Source of the DNA: Liolophura sinensis
Lineage: Eukaryota; Mollusca; Polyplacophora; Chitonida; Chitonidae
Reading direction: 5' to 3'
NCBI RefSeq assembly: GCF_032854445.1
Contig: NC_088296.1
Span: forward strand, 11,942,706 to 12,006,705
DNA: 64,000 nt
Shown: positions 23,480 through 35,800 of the stretch, one piece after another
Layout of the letters: every line of letters begins with the position of its first letter
Numbering within the stretch: position 1 is the stretch's first letter
Notes under the pieces: generated by a model
The model's input: only the letters and a program-made list of their open reading frames with translations
Database searches by the model: none
Told to the model about the DNA's origin: nothing
Translations under genes and position numbers: made by a program

Positions 23480-24330
23480 ACCAGGATCCACAATATCTTT
23501 TTATATCTGCTTTCATCCTAATGCCAAGCGTGACAAAATAAAATCATCCAGATCATTTAGATTTAAAGAAAACAGTAGCGGTGACAATTTGTCACCTTGT
23601 CTTACCCCGAACTGGCAAATAAAAAAAATTACTTTTGCTTTTCTTTTCATCCCATATGCAGAGTTTAACTGAGCTATACATGTTTTTGATACGAGTCAAA
23701 CATGTCCCCGTTATTTCGTATAGTTTTGCATAGTTTATCTCACAACCCATCCTTCCAAACTTTATCAAATGCTTTAGGGAAATCTATAAGTGTACAATAT
23801 AACCTTTCTTGTAACTAAGAAAATAATTTATCATAATGTTTAAAAGAAAATATTGTCCACGGTAGAGTATTGTTTCCTAAACCCACACCCTGCCTCTGAA
23901 AATATTGTGAACCCTTCAAAATATAGACTGTTATTATTAATTGCAGTAGACATATAACCCATACAGCTTAAAATTGTCACAGAGTGATAATTATGTGGAT
24001 CAGCTAGGTCGCCCTTGTTCTTATAAACCGGCCTGACAATCCCAATTATCCAACTTTCAGGTATAACCCCGGTATCAAACATATCATTAATCAACTGATA
24101 TAACAGCAACATTATCAGTCATAATCAGTCAACGAGTCCTCTGTGTCAGTGTAGTCACTTATCTTAGCAAATATAATGAAAGTTGAAATCTCCCATCAAC
24201 CACATTTGTTTAAAGCTGGGTCCGAGGCGTGTGATGTCATCTTATAGTTCTAATGATAAAACAATGTTCGGCATTGCCTGGTCTTATAAGAACTCCAATG
24301 ACAGATTGTCCACTTTTTTGAAGAGATGGT
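23480..24330 (-). pseudogene. LINE (non-LTR retrotransposon) fragment, EN and RT, unit 1
   Basis: On the minus strand, bases near 24181-24208 give MWLMGDFN, an endonuclease motif. Then 23840-24112 gives RT motifs (TGVIPESWIIGIVRPVYKNKGD, read in two parts; GFRKQYSTVDN). Next, 23560-23620 gives FGVRQGD-LSPLLFSL. These are fingers and palm blocks of a Jockey/CR1/RTE-like reverse transcriptase; the clade is not determined. The catalytic YADD block is not seen, and stops, frameshifts and internal deletion break it. Its counterpart is at 49070-49900. Confidence 0.75.
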
Positions 24331-24392
24331 TTTGGTAACATAACATAAATAATCTGAGATAGATATTATATCAGTGTCTCTTAATCTTGTTG

Positions 24393-24492
24393 TCAGCGCG
24401 GCGAAATGACCTTCGAACTTCTCACCAATGCGATCGCTGTGAGTTTAAGTCCAACTCACACTGGCTTCCTCTCCGGCTATAGGTGGGAAGGT
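24393..24492 (+). mobile_element. SINE head fragment, unit 1
   Basis: The plus strand matches the 5' head and centre of the SINE at 12264-12534: accaatgcgatcgctgtgag, tttaagtccaactcac, tggcttcctctccgg. The tail is missing. It is repeated at 49959-50057. Confidence 0.65.
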
Positions 24493-24870
24493 CACAGAGT
24501 CCTAGTTAGCGTTTTATGGATTGGCGCTCATTCATGCCTCTCGGAACGTTCGCCATCTCTCTGCGAAACCGCAGTACCTAGCGCCATGCCTAAAAATGTC
24601 CTTTGTAAAGTATTTTTTCCGTATTTTTAATTTACTGTCGAATAAAACAACGCTATGCACTATAATTCCATCGGCAAACGATATCGCACACACGTGTAGT
24701 TATTTTTAGCCTCAAATTCCCGAGAGTTACTTCCAAATCGGAAACCCGTTAGTTAAGCCATCTTGAGGACTTGAGGCATGGTTTCCGAAGTTCCGGAATC
24801 GGCTGGGTGCGCAAATGTCTGTGCAGACGCTCAAATTTTGTGAACCTTCCCAAGCCATTGCTTTATAAAT

Positions 24871-24974
24871 CGTTGGTGTTTTACGCCGTACTCAAGAATA
24901 TTTCACCTATACGACGGCGACCAGCATTATGGTCGGAGGAAACCGGGCAGAGCCCGGGGGAAACCCAAGACCAA
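24871..24974 (-). mobile_element. SINE tail fragment, unit 1
   Basis: The minus-strand 3' part of the same SINE type (tail ggcgtaaaacaccaac, centre ccgggctctgcccgg). Head and middle are absent. The counterpart is at 50436-50538. Confidence 0.7.
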
Positions 24975-24989
24975 TGACAAATTTAAAAA

Positions 24990-25276
24990 TCAGTTCTTAA
25001 ATATAAGCTCAGGAATTATTAAAGAACTACTTCTATGAGTGTCAAGAGTTGTAGGCCTAAATGATAAGGATTGAGATAGTCTGAATTTCTTTCCTAAATT
25101 CATCCATGCTTTAACGCCAGCAAAACTTCCCATCCTGTGCTCTCCTTGTGTTAAGGGCCAGTTGTTCGAAAGTGTTTTAGCCGATAGTGGTATTAAGGCA
25201 TATTTTATATTTAAATTTTTAGCCGCACTCAGCAGCCAATGTTGTTCTCCAAAGTCAGAGTATAACAGCAGCAGTT
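24990..25276 (-). other. Conserved open fragment of unknown origin, unit 1
   Basis: The minus strand gives a peptide with WLLSAAKNLNIKYALIP and GEHRMGSFAGVKAWMN. In unit 2 (50555-50809) it reads open for 84 codons with only a few changes. No family was recognised; it may belong to a transposon. Confidence 0.35.
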
Positions 25277-25502
25277 TTATCCATTTTTAATCCAATGGTA
25301 CATATTTTTTAGGTGAAGTACTAACTTAAAGACTTAATTGGTTGTTCAAAACTGGTTTAAGACTTAATACCAGATTTAACTATAAGTCAAGTCTTCAGTT
25401 TTACACCTGGGATTAGGATAAATCTTTCATCAATAAATAATCCCAGTTTAACTTAATCCTACTTAACTCAAAAATAATTGCGTAACAGTATATGAACTCA
25501 AT

Positions 25503-25970
25503 ATGATGCAGAATTTGGACAACTGCATTGGCTGCTGCATTTGGCTAAAGTCTGAAATAGAAAGTGATTCATTGCAGAAGACGTTAGAAAAGTTTGTGTG
25601 TGAGCTGTATGGCTGGGTTGACTCGGACTTTGTGAGCCTCAGATGTGGACATGTCACTGATTGTAAATTGCCACCAAATGCAGATTGGTTTTTTACATGT
25701 TGTGAGGGCAAATTACCAAACAAAAGTCTACAGATCTTGTTTGAAACAAAACATCTGTGCTCCTAGTCCGACAGGTCATGGCTGGAAGATAACAACCTCA
25801 GCATCCGTTGGTCCACTATGCCCGTATCACGAGACCAGGTTCTTAAGAGTGTCATTTGTGGTTGTCAGAAGAATTCTTGCGATTCTCTTAAATGTTCATG
25901 TACGAAGGTTGGTATGGACTATACGGATATGTGTCAATGTAGCGGATGCCAAATCATCAGAACATTGATG
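25503..25970 (+). pseudogene. Relic of a Cys-rich repeat-type protein
   Basis: Pieces in three frames read in order: KFVCELYGW and LPPNAD (to about 25690), then RANYQTKVYRSCLKQN and PSPTGHGWKI, then VICGCQKNSCDSLKCSC and CTKVGMDYTDMCQCSGC (25818-25960). The end resembles the Cys-rich tail of uncharacterised, widely repeated invertebrate proteins of likely mobile origin. Two frameshifts (about 25690 and 25800) show it is dead. It lies in the segment absent from unit 2. Confidence 0.45.
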
Positions 25971-26324
25971 TGCTGTCAGAACATGACAGCGACAGTGATA
26001 ACTCCGCTGATTAGAACTCTTATTATTGCTGTCTTAAAAATACTGTTTACATAAAGTGTGACTGGTTGCATTTCAGTTCACAATCACTGGTTACACTGCT
26101 TTTTTTTGTTGAATGTAGAATAACAGAAGAAGTCACAGTCTTCGGCCTTTATGAGCATTCTAGCATTTACTTGACAGGTTACTTTGAAACTAAGATCTTC
26201 TGTTTTTCGGGTATGGATATTTCCAGTACCAGTAATTAAGTTTTTGACAGTAAATATTCTGTGTAAGTAAATAGATTGTGGCCATATGCCATTATCCATA
26301 TCTATCAGTGCATAAATGACAGCT

Positions 26325-26696
26325 GGGAGGGTCGTGGCCGCGTGGTTAACGTGCTCGCCTTTAAATCACAACACCACATGAGACGTGGGTTCAAACCATT
26401 CTCGGACAGGGAGCTTTCGAGGCTCCCCCGCTTCCATTGTTCGTGGTACCATGGTAGCAATAGGTGGAGGAGGGTGCTCTGTTGTGGGTGGTGTTACATG
26501 CAGCCGTTCGTTGGACATCCCCTGCTGTCCACCACTGTAACATACGCTGGTGTGTCAGATGTGGGAGAGTTCGTCAGTTACGTCGGTCTACAGCGGGCAC
26601 CCCGCCTTCCTCCACCAATAAAGTCTGTCCGTCATCGCATAAGTGAAAAATTCTTGAGTATGACGTTAAGCAATAATCCAAAATAAAAAAAAGAAG
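26325..26696 (+). mobile_element. tRNA-derived SINE of a second type
   Basis: The head has an A-box-like cgtggttaacgtgctcg and a B-box-like gtgggttcaaaccattc. A body of about 250 bp follows, then a tail gcataagtgaaaaattcttg and agtatgacgttaagcaat, and an A-rich end (26680-26696). The tail is related to that of the other SINE here, so both may use the same LINE machinery. No clear target duplication was found. Confidence 0.7.
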
Positions 26697-28289
26697 ATAA
26701 CTTTCTCTTACATGCTGAAAGCAACTATTTCATGATTATATTTTATTTCATGCTCGGTTTTCAATAATGAACAAATATTTTCAGTCGAACACTGGTGATT
26801 CTGAACAAGGCTTTCACGGGGAACATTTTGATATAAAGTTCATGTATTTACCTTTAAGGCTGAAGCACTTCAAATTTCCAAGCCCTCTGACAGATTCGGC
26901 CCATGGCTTACATGCAGTATTAGCTATTACATTTTCGAAGAACTGAGGCCGGGACTCGATCTATCTGACCCATAATTTAACAACAATCACACACGTATGT
27001 GTACACATGCAGGGAGCACTCTGTACGTACTCTCCGACATTGTAAACAGGGCGTAATCATACACTGCGAGACCTTTCCGCTATCCCGAGAAATGACAGCT
27101 CCCGTAGTCCCAAATCGGTCGTTCCTGCAAGTCGACCAATTACTGTGGAAGTCTTCATCACGGGATCTAGCGTTACGACGTGTGCAAATGACAAGTTGGT
27201 TGACTTTGTACAGAGTGTTTGCATTTTTTGGAAAGCGATACAGACTATCTTGGGTGACAGAGGATTCTTTCTGTGGGGCGCTTTCAATTGTTGACGTCAT
27301 TTGCTCGAAACTTAAGTGAAAGTAACTTCCGGTATATGACTGATTGAAATATTATATGTTTTGAACGAATTTATGACATCAAATTACTGGTCTTACATAA
27401 ATTGAAGGATCCTGTGCTTGCGTGGGCGGGCGTGTTGGAGATTGTATGTATTCTTATACTACCAAACTGGCTTAATTGAGTTGCTTTGGCAAATCACTAA
27501 TTTCACTTTCTTTTTGTACCGGGATTAACTTAATGAGTTTAGAACAACACTGGTTGCTCAATAAAACATACTGCTACAAAACACTACAGTAGAAGTAGCT
27601 CAATTAAATTCATCAATTTCAAATTTTTCACCGTACCGGTATCACATTTAATTTAATTGAGTTACACTGTACTTTCATTGACCGAGTGTTATACATTCGC
27701 CTGGTTATATTTGGACGGTACCTGGATAGTCATGGATTGCTTCCATCCAACCCTGAAGGATATACTTCGTAAAATGTCGAAGAACAGTCGATTCCTAACC
27801 TTTACTGCCTGTCCAGTTACTCCTTCATGATGATTATAGGCTGCTGTGCTGCCAGGCATATCATCCTAAAGGTAAATCGCCATCGGGAATCGTACAATTA
27901 ATGTATAGTGCAAGTAAAATTTGAAGCGAAAAATCAGACCTGCCATTAATTAGTCAGTGGAGACCTGTATGATTTACCGTTAATTCAGAATACTGACTTG
28001 GGGACACATAAATGCCATAAATGATAATTGTGTGGCCAACACTTAAGTTTTCCTGAATTTCACAAGGTGAAATCAGGTGAGTTAATCAAGCAAAATTTGT
28101 CGCTTGAAAAATGCTAAACTTTAGCTAAAATGCAGTACATATTTACATTCACTTTAACTGCACCATTATTGTTGGTGTGCTCAGTTAGCATCAACTTTGG
28201 ACTTTTAATTTCATTAATTTCTTAAGTGTGCCCCTTAATTAATTTGAAATGAAGGCCAATACGGGGTACAATTTCTACATGCTCTAACT
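26697..28289. other. Intergenic DNA specific to unit 1, no gene recognised
   Basis: Short frames at 26977-27319 on both strands have no domain. The region has no counterpart in unit 2. Confidence 0.4.
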
Positions 28290-29092
28290 GTCACCTAAAT
28301 GAAGAGCAACTGAGAGACCATCACCCTATAATGACTGTGGTTTCAGTGAAGAGCAACTTAGAGACAATCACCCTATAAAACTGTGACCTCAATGAAGAGC
28401 AACTGAGAGACATTCACCATATAATAACTGTGACCTGAATGAAGAGCAAATGAGAGACAATCACCCTATAATAACTGTAACCTCAAGGAAGAGCAACTGA
28501 GAGACAATCACCCTATAATAACTGTGACCTCGATAAAGAGCAACTGAGAAACAATCACCCCATAATAATTGTGACCTCAGTGAAGAGCAACTAAAACACA
28601 ATCACCCTATAATAACTGTGACCTCAATGAAGAGCAAGTGAGAGACCATCACCCCATAACGACTGTGACCTCAATAAAGAGCAACTGAGAGACAATCACC
28701 TTTTAATAACTGTGACCTCATTGAAGAGCAACTGAGAGACTATCACCGTATAATAACTGTGACCTCATTGAAGATGAACTGAGAGACAATCCCCCTATAA
28801 TGACTGTGACCTCAATGACGAACAACTGGGAGACAATCACCCTATAATAACTGTGACCTCAATGAAGAGCAACTGAGAGACAATCACCCTATAATAACTG
28901 TGACCTCATTGAAGAGCAACTGAGAGACAATCACCCTATAATAACTGTGACCTCATTGAAGATGAACTGAGAGACAATCCCCCTATAATGACTGTGACCT
29001 CAATGACGAACAACTGGGAGACCATCACCCTATAATAACTGTGACCTCAATGAAGAACAACTGAGAGACAATCACCCTATAATAACTGTGCT
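28290..29092. repeat. 47-bp minisatellite with higher-order structure
   Basis: About 17 tandem units of 47 bp (ctcaatgaagagcaactg, agagacaatcaccctataat, aactgtgac). A variant block starting cattgaagatgaactgag recurs at 28766 and 28954, exactly 188 bp (four units) apart, showing block duplication. Confidence 0.92.
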
Positions 29093-30659
29093 TTATTATT
29101 TATCAGGAATTCCCAATGAAGAATTTCGCACTGTGAAACTATCACATCATTTCTCTTATTAATTGTGTCCCTTTTCATGCAATGCCTTAAAGTTGTCCTA
29201 GCTATTACGGATATGCTTAATTTCTTTATTTGACTGTTCAAGAATTCTTTGACTTGTATGATGACAGTCAGCTATAATGGGTAGAGGAAATGCAGCGTGC
29301 TAGAAATAAACCACTGACATTTGACAAATTACTCACAAACTTTGTATATGTGATGTGTAGACATGCATGTCAAATTAGCGAACTTCGAAAGGTCTTCAGC
29401 AGACAAGGTGTTCATTGTCAGCTGCTCCTTGTCACACACACAGCAGTGAGCGCAGGGGAATCTACAAATTCCTTTTGTAAGGACACGGTTTTGAACTTGC
29501 CCCTCAACGTCCGATGCCTTAAAGAATGAATATAGATGCTTTATGTAGATCAAATATACATTCTTGTATATGTAGATCTATGCACAGGGTGTATATTACA
29601 CAGCACAAGTAGGCCTACGCAGTTTTAAGTCAAGGTCGTCCACACACCTGACAAGCCTATACATGTTCTTGTTGGCTGTTAGTCAATACATGCTGAACAG
29701 GTCTGTACCAGTTCTTTGCTTCCGAGAATTATGAGTGACATACTTCCATTGTGTAAGTCAAACACTAACTGAATAAATGCCTTACACACCTAAAACTCCT
29801 TGAAATACAGAGAGAAACCCCCACAGCCCATTTGTGTGACTGATCTGCTGAAGTATTATTGCATTACATGTACCTTACCCACTGTGCCTTATAATTTAAG
29901 GAAACTTCATTAGCAGTGTACTGCAGGTGGGTACCTTTCTTGCATTAATATATACATTGTATGCAAACAGTTTTTTCAAACTTCTTTTTATCCCCCCACC
30001 CCCACCCCACCCTCCTAACGAAATTTTGGCGGGTGGTGGGTTTGGGTATACTTGAATCGTCCTGCCTGTCCATGTGTCTGCAGGTACAATTTTGTCCTCT
30101 CATCTCCTCCCAAACAGCTGCACTGGTTTTGACGATGTTTGATGAAACTTTTCATACATCGATCTTACCTGTCATCTGAAGTTGTGCATTCTTAGGTTTA
30201 GTGGCAATCGTCATTATTTTCATAATTAGCCTCATTTAGGACTTGTCTTAATAGTACTCTTCCATGTATTTAGATTTTGTCGATGCAACTCTTCCTGAAG
30301 CATTGAAACTATTTCCATGTCTTTCCTATTGATCTAAATTTGTGCATGTTTAAGATTAATTACAATCAGGTAATTAATTTCGTAAAAGCCCTTGCTGAGC
30401 TACGTGCACGTACATGTATAGTGCAATAATAGATTTTCATGTCCGTGCAACTCTGCTAAAGTATTGCACCAATTTCCCTGAAAACTTTGTGCATATCTTT
30501 TATATCATATAAACATCTGCGTGCAAGAATAATAATGGCACGTTGATTATCATTTTTATCTTCATCTTCTTTCTTTCATTGTTGGAATGTTGGAGAAGGA
30601 AAATCATCTCAAAGGGTCTTTGATGTGGATTCCGAATATTGTTTTCTTTTCCATTTCAG
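29093..30659. other. Upstream flank of copy B
   Basis: From about 29643 on, it is conserved with 50853-51861 upstream of copy C, which fits a proximal 5' region. An unassigned frame of 79 codons at 29290-29529 has no known domain. A C-rich stretch lies at 29991-30018. Confidence 0.45.
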
Positions 30660-30709
30660 ACTGCGCCATTTTGTGAAGTTGTGAAACACGGTGGGATTTG
30701 TGTAGACAG
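30660..30709 (+). other. Likely non-coding 5' exon of copy B (50 bp)
   Basis: Bounded by acceptor ttttccatttcag and donor cag|gtaagt, both conserved in copy C (51862-51911). It would join the coding exon that starts at 32121. It has no ATG. As it has an acceptor, a further exon upstream is implied. Confidence 0.5.
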
Positions 30710-30817
30710 GTAAGTCCTGTAAGATCGGGTATGCCTATTTTTATGGCTGGATGTTTCTGTCAGGTGGGGGAATTGTCTTTACTCGGTCGTGTTACCGACA
30801 GTATTTAGTTGGGTGGT

Positions 30818-30870
30818 CGACGTCAAATCGACACAAACTAGACATACGACTAGGGCGTGTCTTTATATAG
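30818..30870 (+). promoter_or_regulatory. Possible internal promoter with CRE-like and TATA-like boxes
   Basis: A cgacgtcaaa box lies about 40 bp before tatatag (30864-30870). Both are conserved before copy C (tatatag at 52066-52072). There is no direct evidence of transcription start. Confidence 0.2.
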
Positions 30871-32138
30871 ACTCTACCCTCAGCCTGTGGGTGAAACTCT
30901 AACACTGTCGATGCGCAATCATTATATTTCCATCTCATAGAAAACAACTAATTTTGGCTGATATTGTTAATTGTGTCGATCTTGTCACTAAATATACAGG
31001 GCGATGGTAAGGCGTTATACAGAGTTATGCTTATGATCGATTACTGGCGGTGCCGGAAGAACCTAATTTTTGTTTGTTTCTTTGTTTACAACGCTTGCCT
31101 GCCTGAGCCAAATGCAAAAAAAAAAAAAAGAAAAAAAAAACTTGTATATAAGCGACCTTCCCTTTATGATGTATTTGATGTATATTTATGCATGAGGTGA
31201 CTACATGTAGTATTAACGCCACACACCACACACAGCAGACATTACAGCCTCGCTTACTGATCACAGATAATGGAAGGCGTAACTTGACACAGCTTCGCCC
31301 GTCAGGACGGTGGTATACCCCACATGCAGGACTGTTATAGAGCTGGTATTGATTAGATAGGGCTGTCTGTGTGAAGTTTAAACAGGTACTAACCTACTTC
31401 TACAGCCTATAGCTTACAGATCTCCTGTTCAGGCTGATAAGTTGTCTTTATATTCCTAACAATAACACAATAAAACACTGGAAGGTGGCAGAGTTTGACC
31501 CGTCACAATTTTCTCAGATAGAGAAACTTTAGACATTCGACCCCATTATCACATAGTGTCCTGCTCTACTGACAACCACTGTAGTCCAGACACTTGACTC
31601 CATTATCATGTACAGTTAAGCTTCTTTCCGTGCCACTGTCCTCCAGACTTTTGATCCGATTATCATATAGGGCCATGCATCTATCACTGCCATTATAGTC
31701 CAGATGTTTAAACCAATTATCTTATACCTGAAGTCCCACCATTTCTGTTGAAGATGTTTGCAATTTGGCTGGTCTTACCTTTAAATCAGCTCACTCTTAT
31801 TTTTACACACAAATCTGCTATTCATGGGTGGAGCTGTAAAAAATTGTCTCGTATACATGATAAATGCTAGAATCGTCAAATGTCTAACTGAGCAGTTATT
31901 TCCACTCAGGGAAGCGAGGCGCTCAAACTCTCATGTAACATGTATAGCAATGCTTCTTCAGCAATAGCGACAAAAAATACTGTACCCCATATGTTGTTGG
32001 AAGAGAGGAATATGCACTGAACTGCAGATGGAGACGGTGTACTGTGTTGAAATTTTATATTTTCGTTAATGGAGGATCTGTATTGGTACCAGTTTAAGTA
32101 ATTTGCTGGTTTTATTTCAGTGAAAAACCGAGGGTGTA

Positions 32139-32810
32139 ATGGCTGAAAGCAAGGAAAATCGTGAAGCAGTCCTCACATGTCCGATTTGTGTGGAGACATT
32201 CCGCAAACCAGTAACGTTACCTTGTCAGCACAGTTTTTGTAGAGAGTGTATTGGTGTGTATGCTGACAAGTCTAAACCTGGACAGACAGATGAGGTCTCC
32301 TGTGGCACGGGGAGTGAGGGCATTCACCAGCTGATCTCATGCCCTGTATGTCGGACACCAACCAGTCTGGGGAGAGAAGGTGTGGCTGGTCTGCCTCTCA
32401 ACTTTCATCTGGCAGAAATAGTGGAGAGGTTCTCTTCTGCTGTGAAGTTTGAGGATGACACCCCATATTGTTCTCTGTGTGGGGAGCATAATCATGCTAA
32501 AGCTGTCAAGTTTTGTACCAACTGTTCTTTACTGTATTGTAAAGACTGTCTGGCTTCTTTTCATCCCATGATGGGGGCTATGAAGCGTCACCGGCTGATT
32601 TCGTCCCTGGAGTACCTCTCACAGGAAACCTCACAGCGACAGACCACTGGCAGGGATGAACAAACAACTCAGCAAGCGTCATGTGCGAGACATGGTCAGC
32701 CATTGTGCTTGTACTGTGTACCGTGCAGGATGGTGATCTGTATGGGGTGTGTGGATGACCATCAGAAACACGCTATGCAAGGTGTATCATCCGCAGCTGA
32801 GAATTACAAG
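32139..32810 (+). CDS. Copy B exon with RING and two B-boxes
   Basis: 224 codons, ending AAG|gtaatg in phase 0. All eight RING ligands and the B-box Cys/His ligands are present. If the intron were retained, the frame would continue 17 codons to a stop at 32862, giving a RING-B-box protein of 241 residues. Confidence 0.93.
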
Positions 32811-35800
32811 GTAATGCGAAAAAGATATTCGTATACGAGTCAACAACCAAAATGGATGTTCTAAGTCATTAATCGTAAAGTCAATTCCCAGCACAACGAT
32901 TAATACGAACCACGAAAAACTAAGAAATTGTGTGAGTTGAAAATTACTTTGGAATAATGCAAAGAGAAGTAGTTAACAGTTTTCAATGATGTTAGAAAGA
33001 TGCAAGGATGTTCTAAGCCAATGACTTAAATCACAGTCTAAGTCGTGTACCACGCTAGTATAGGCCTATAGGTCTATAATCAATATAAATATGTTATGAT
33101 TTGGAACTATATATTGACCCAATGTTCGTAAACCATAGTGAAGAATGGGTTTTTGTCCTGTACTGTAATGTGTCCTTTGGAAGGCGTATTTTTTAATGTA
33201 GCGTTTATTTCCATTACAGCCAGCTGTTTTGAACAAGACTTGTGAACTGGAGAAAGTGCTACAAGAAACTAAAGAATCACTGTCGGGAGTTACGAGGCTG
33301 CACAATAAGATACAGGTTGGTAGTTTTGATGACACTTGGTCAACTTGTGATTTATTGCATACTTGGTGACTCATTTTGCGAATGCAAATTATTGCTATCA
33401 TGCACAGATCCAGAAAACAACAGAAAGTACATTGTAGATACAGTTGTGTGGCGCTTATGTTCCACTCTTTTACGCAGGCATGTATAATTTCTTTAAACAC
33501 AAATGTAATGGTCTGGAAGCGATAATAAACCTTGTTTCTGTTTGTCAGGAAGCCCAGGAACTTCACACTCAAGAGGTAGAAAGGGCTTATTGTGCAGCCT
33601 TGGAAGCCTTACAAGCCTGGAAACAGCGGTCCTTAGATGGCATAAAAACCCGCTATTCACAGTGGAGTGTGGAGTGTAGCGCTGTACTCAAACATTTCCA
33701 GCTACAGGCTCAGGAAATGGAGAGGATGGTACAGGCTTCCAAGGATTTATTGGCGTCATTGGACGTCGAGTTTTTACAGGTAAGTCAAACATGCCCAATC
33801 TCTTTACATTGGTTTAGCTGCCTCAGCTGCAGTTAAATACCTTATCTTACCACACAGGACAACCTGTGAATAATTTTTCAGCTTCAGAGAACATATATAG
33901 TTTTGGTCTTGGTTCTGACCGCTCAATTGTAAACAAATGTGATATGTATGTTGTGTATGTACACAGAGGCATCTCATTTACCTTTGTCACATTATTGAAC
34001 CTGTGACCGTCTTCATACAATGACACTAATGAACAGTGACCAGGTGTTCAAATCCATCTCATGCTGCCAGGTATTCTGAAGTTTTAGGTCCAGGGTTCAA
34101 CTGCTTCACTTTGTTCAGTGGTTCTTTCCTGTTGCTGTCCGTTTTTTTCTACCCATAAACGTAACCGCTCTGCGATTAGACTAATAAACAACTCCACGAT
34201 CCTTTATATGTAATATTAAAAAAGAGTTCATTGTTTGATGTTTTTTGAAAACGACGTGTGAACACGAACAGCAGTAAAGTCCATATCAGTGTTTAAAACT
34301 ATAAACCATACAGACAACCATATCTCAGTTGATGTTTGTAGTGGTGAAAGTAAAGTATTACATTGCTTTATCAGCCTTTTGAAAAAGTAAAGGTATGAGT
34401 ATGTTGTTCATTGGATGGTCTAACCATGTGAGGAAACTCAATATTCCTGCCAGGATTACAGATATATTGGCTAAAATGAGTAGACCAGGTGACCCAGATT
34501 TTAGAAGGAATAGAGTAGCTAAAGAGTCTTCGTTTTGGTTAGCATGGTTACATGATTTTATATGTATGCTCAATTCTGTTTGTTGACAGGGTTCCACGGA
34601 CTTCACCAAAACGTATGTATAAATGTGTTATACCTCTCTAGGTTTGTTATACATGTGCACATGACTGTTGTTAGCAGATGTGTTTCTGTAACACTGAGTA
34701 CCAGCACTGTAGTTGTCCAAAACATGACCCAAGTGTAAAATATATCTAGTGTTCAAACATACACTTGCTCAGACAAATCAGACGTAACCTGCTAGGTATA
34801 TCATGACATTTTCATAACTGTGTGGTACACAGGATTACCACACGACTGTGTCTCTTTGTTTTCTCTCCTCTTCTCACAGAATTGATGACCAGCTGAATCA
34901 GATAAGAGCAGACCTGGTGAAACATGAGGTCAGCAGACAAAAGCTTCTAGATTCTTTACAACATGACCAAGTTGTTCCTAGACAGGTGACTGTAAAAGAG
35001 ACAGTGCAAGAACGTCAGGATTTAGAAGCAGCAGTCGGTGGACCAGTGTCACCCCTGCGTGTTACAAGTAGGTTCTTTTATGTATAAAAGGTATACAGCA
35101 GGGTGTGCTCAGAGGACATGAACAACTGTGGGGTTTACACTAGTATGTGCATCAAAGACACAAATATAAAGTGGAGAAGACGCAGAGTTGTGTGTGTGTG
35201 CAAAACATACAGTAGACGGTGTTAAGAAGAAAACAAACCGATATGAGCTGTAGCAAAGTAGGGCACACCCAGAAAAAGAACATTATTCCAAGAGTAACAA
35301 AAATGAGAAGAGTTTACAAAGAGCACAGATAGTGTGAGGTGTACATTAGGGTGTGAACAAAAGAGAAACTGATGTCAGGCTTACAGTAGGGTGTGGGCAA
35401 AAGACACAGAGTAATGCAGTGTACAATAGGGTGTACACAGAAGACACAAACTGATGTGAGGCATGCATTAGGGTGTGCACAAACATAAACTTATGTCCAG
35501 CATTAATTAAGGTGTCCACAACAGACACATACTAATCAGAGGTATGCATTAGAGTGGGCAAAACAGATACAAACTAATGTGAAGCATGAAATAGGGTGGG
35601 CAAAACAGATACAAACTAATTTGAGGTATGCAGTAAGGTGTGCACATAGGATGTAAACTAATGTGAGGTATACAGTAGGGTGTGCACAGAGAACACAAAC
35701 TAATGTGAGGCATAAAATAGTGTAAGATACTTGTCAAGTGTACACTGAGCTAAGAACTCAAAAAGAATTCAGTAGTCTGTCCTAAGAAATAAAAAGCCAG

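Noticed and set aside
26977-27319. Overlapping open frames on both strands
   Set aside because: No motif and no counterpart. Composition alone can give such lengths.
28290-29092. CRISPR-like array
   Set aside because: Units are contiguous and similar over their whole length, with no unique spacers, and the context is eukaryotic.
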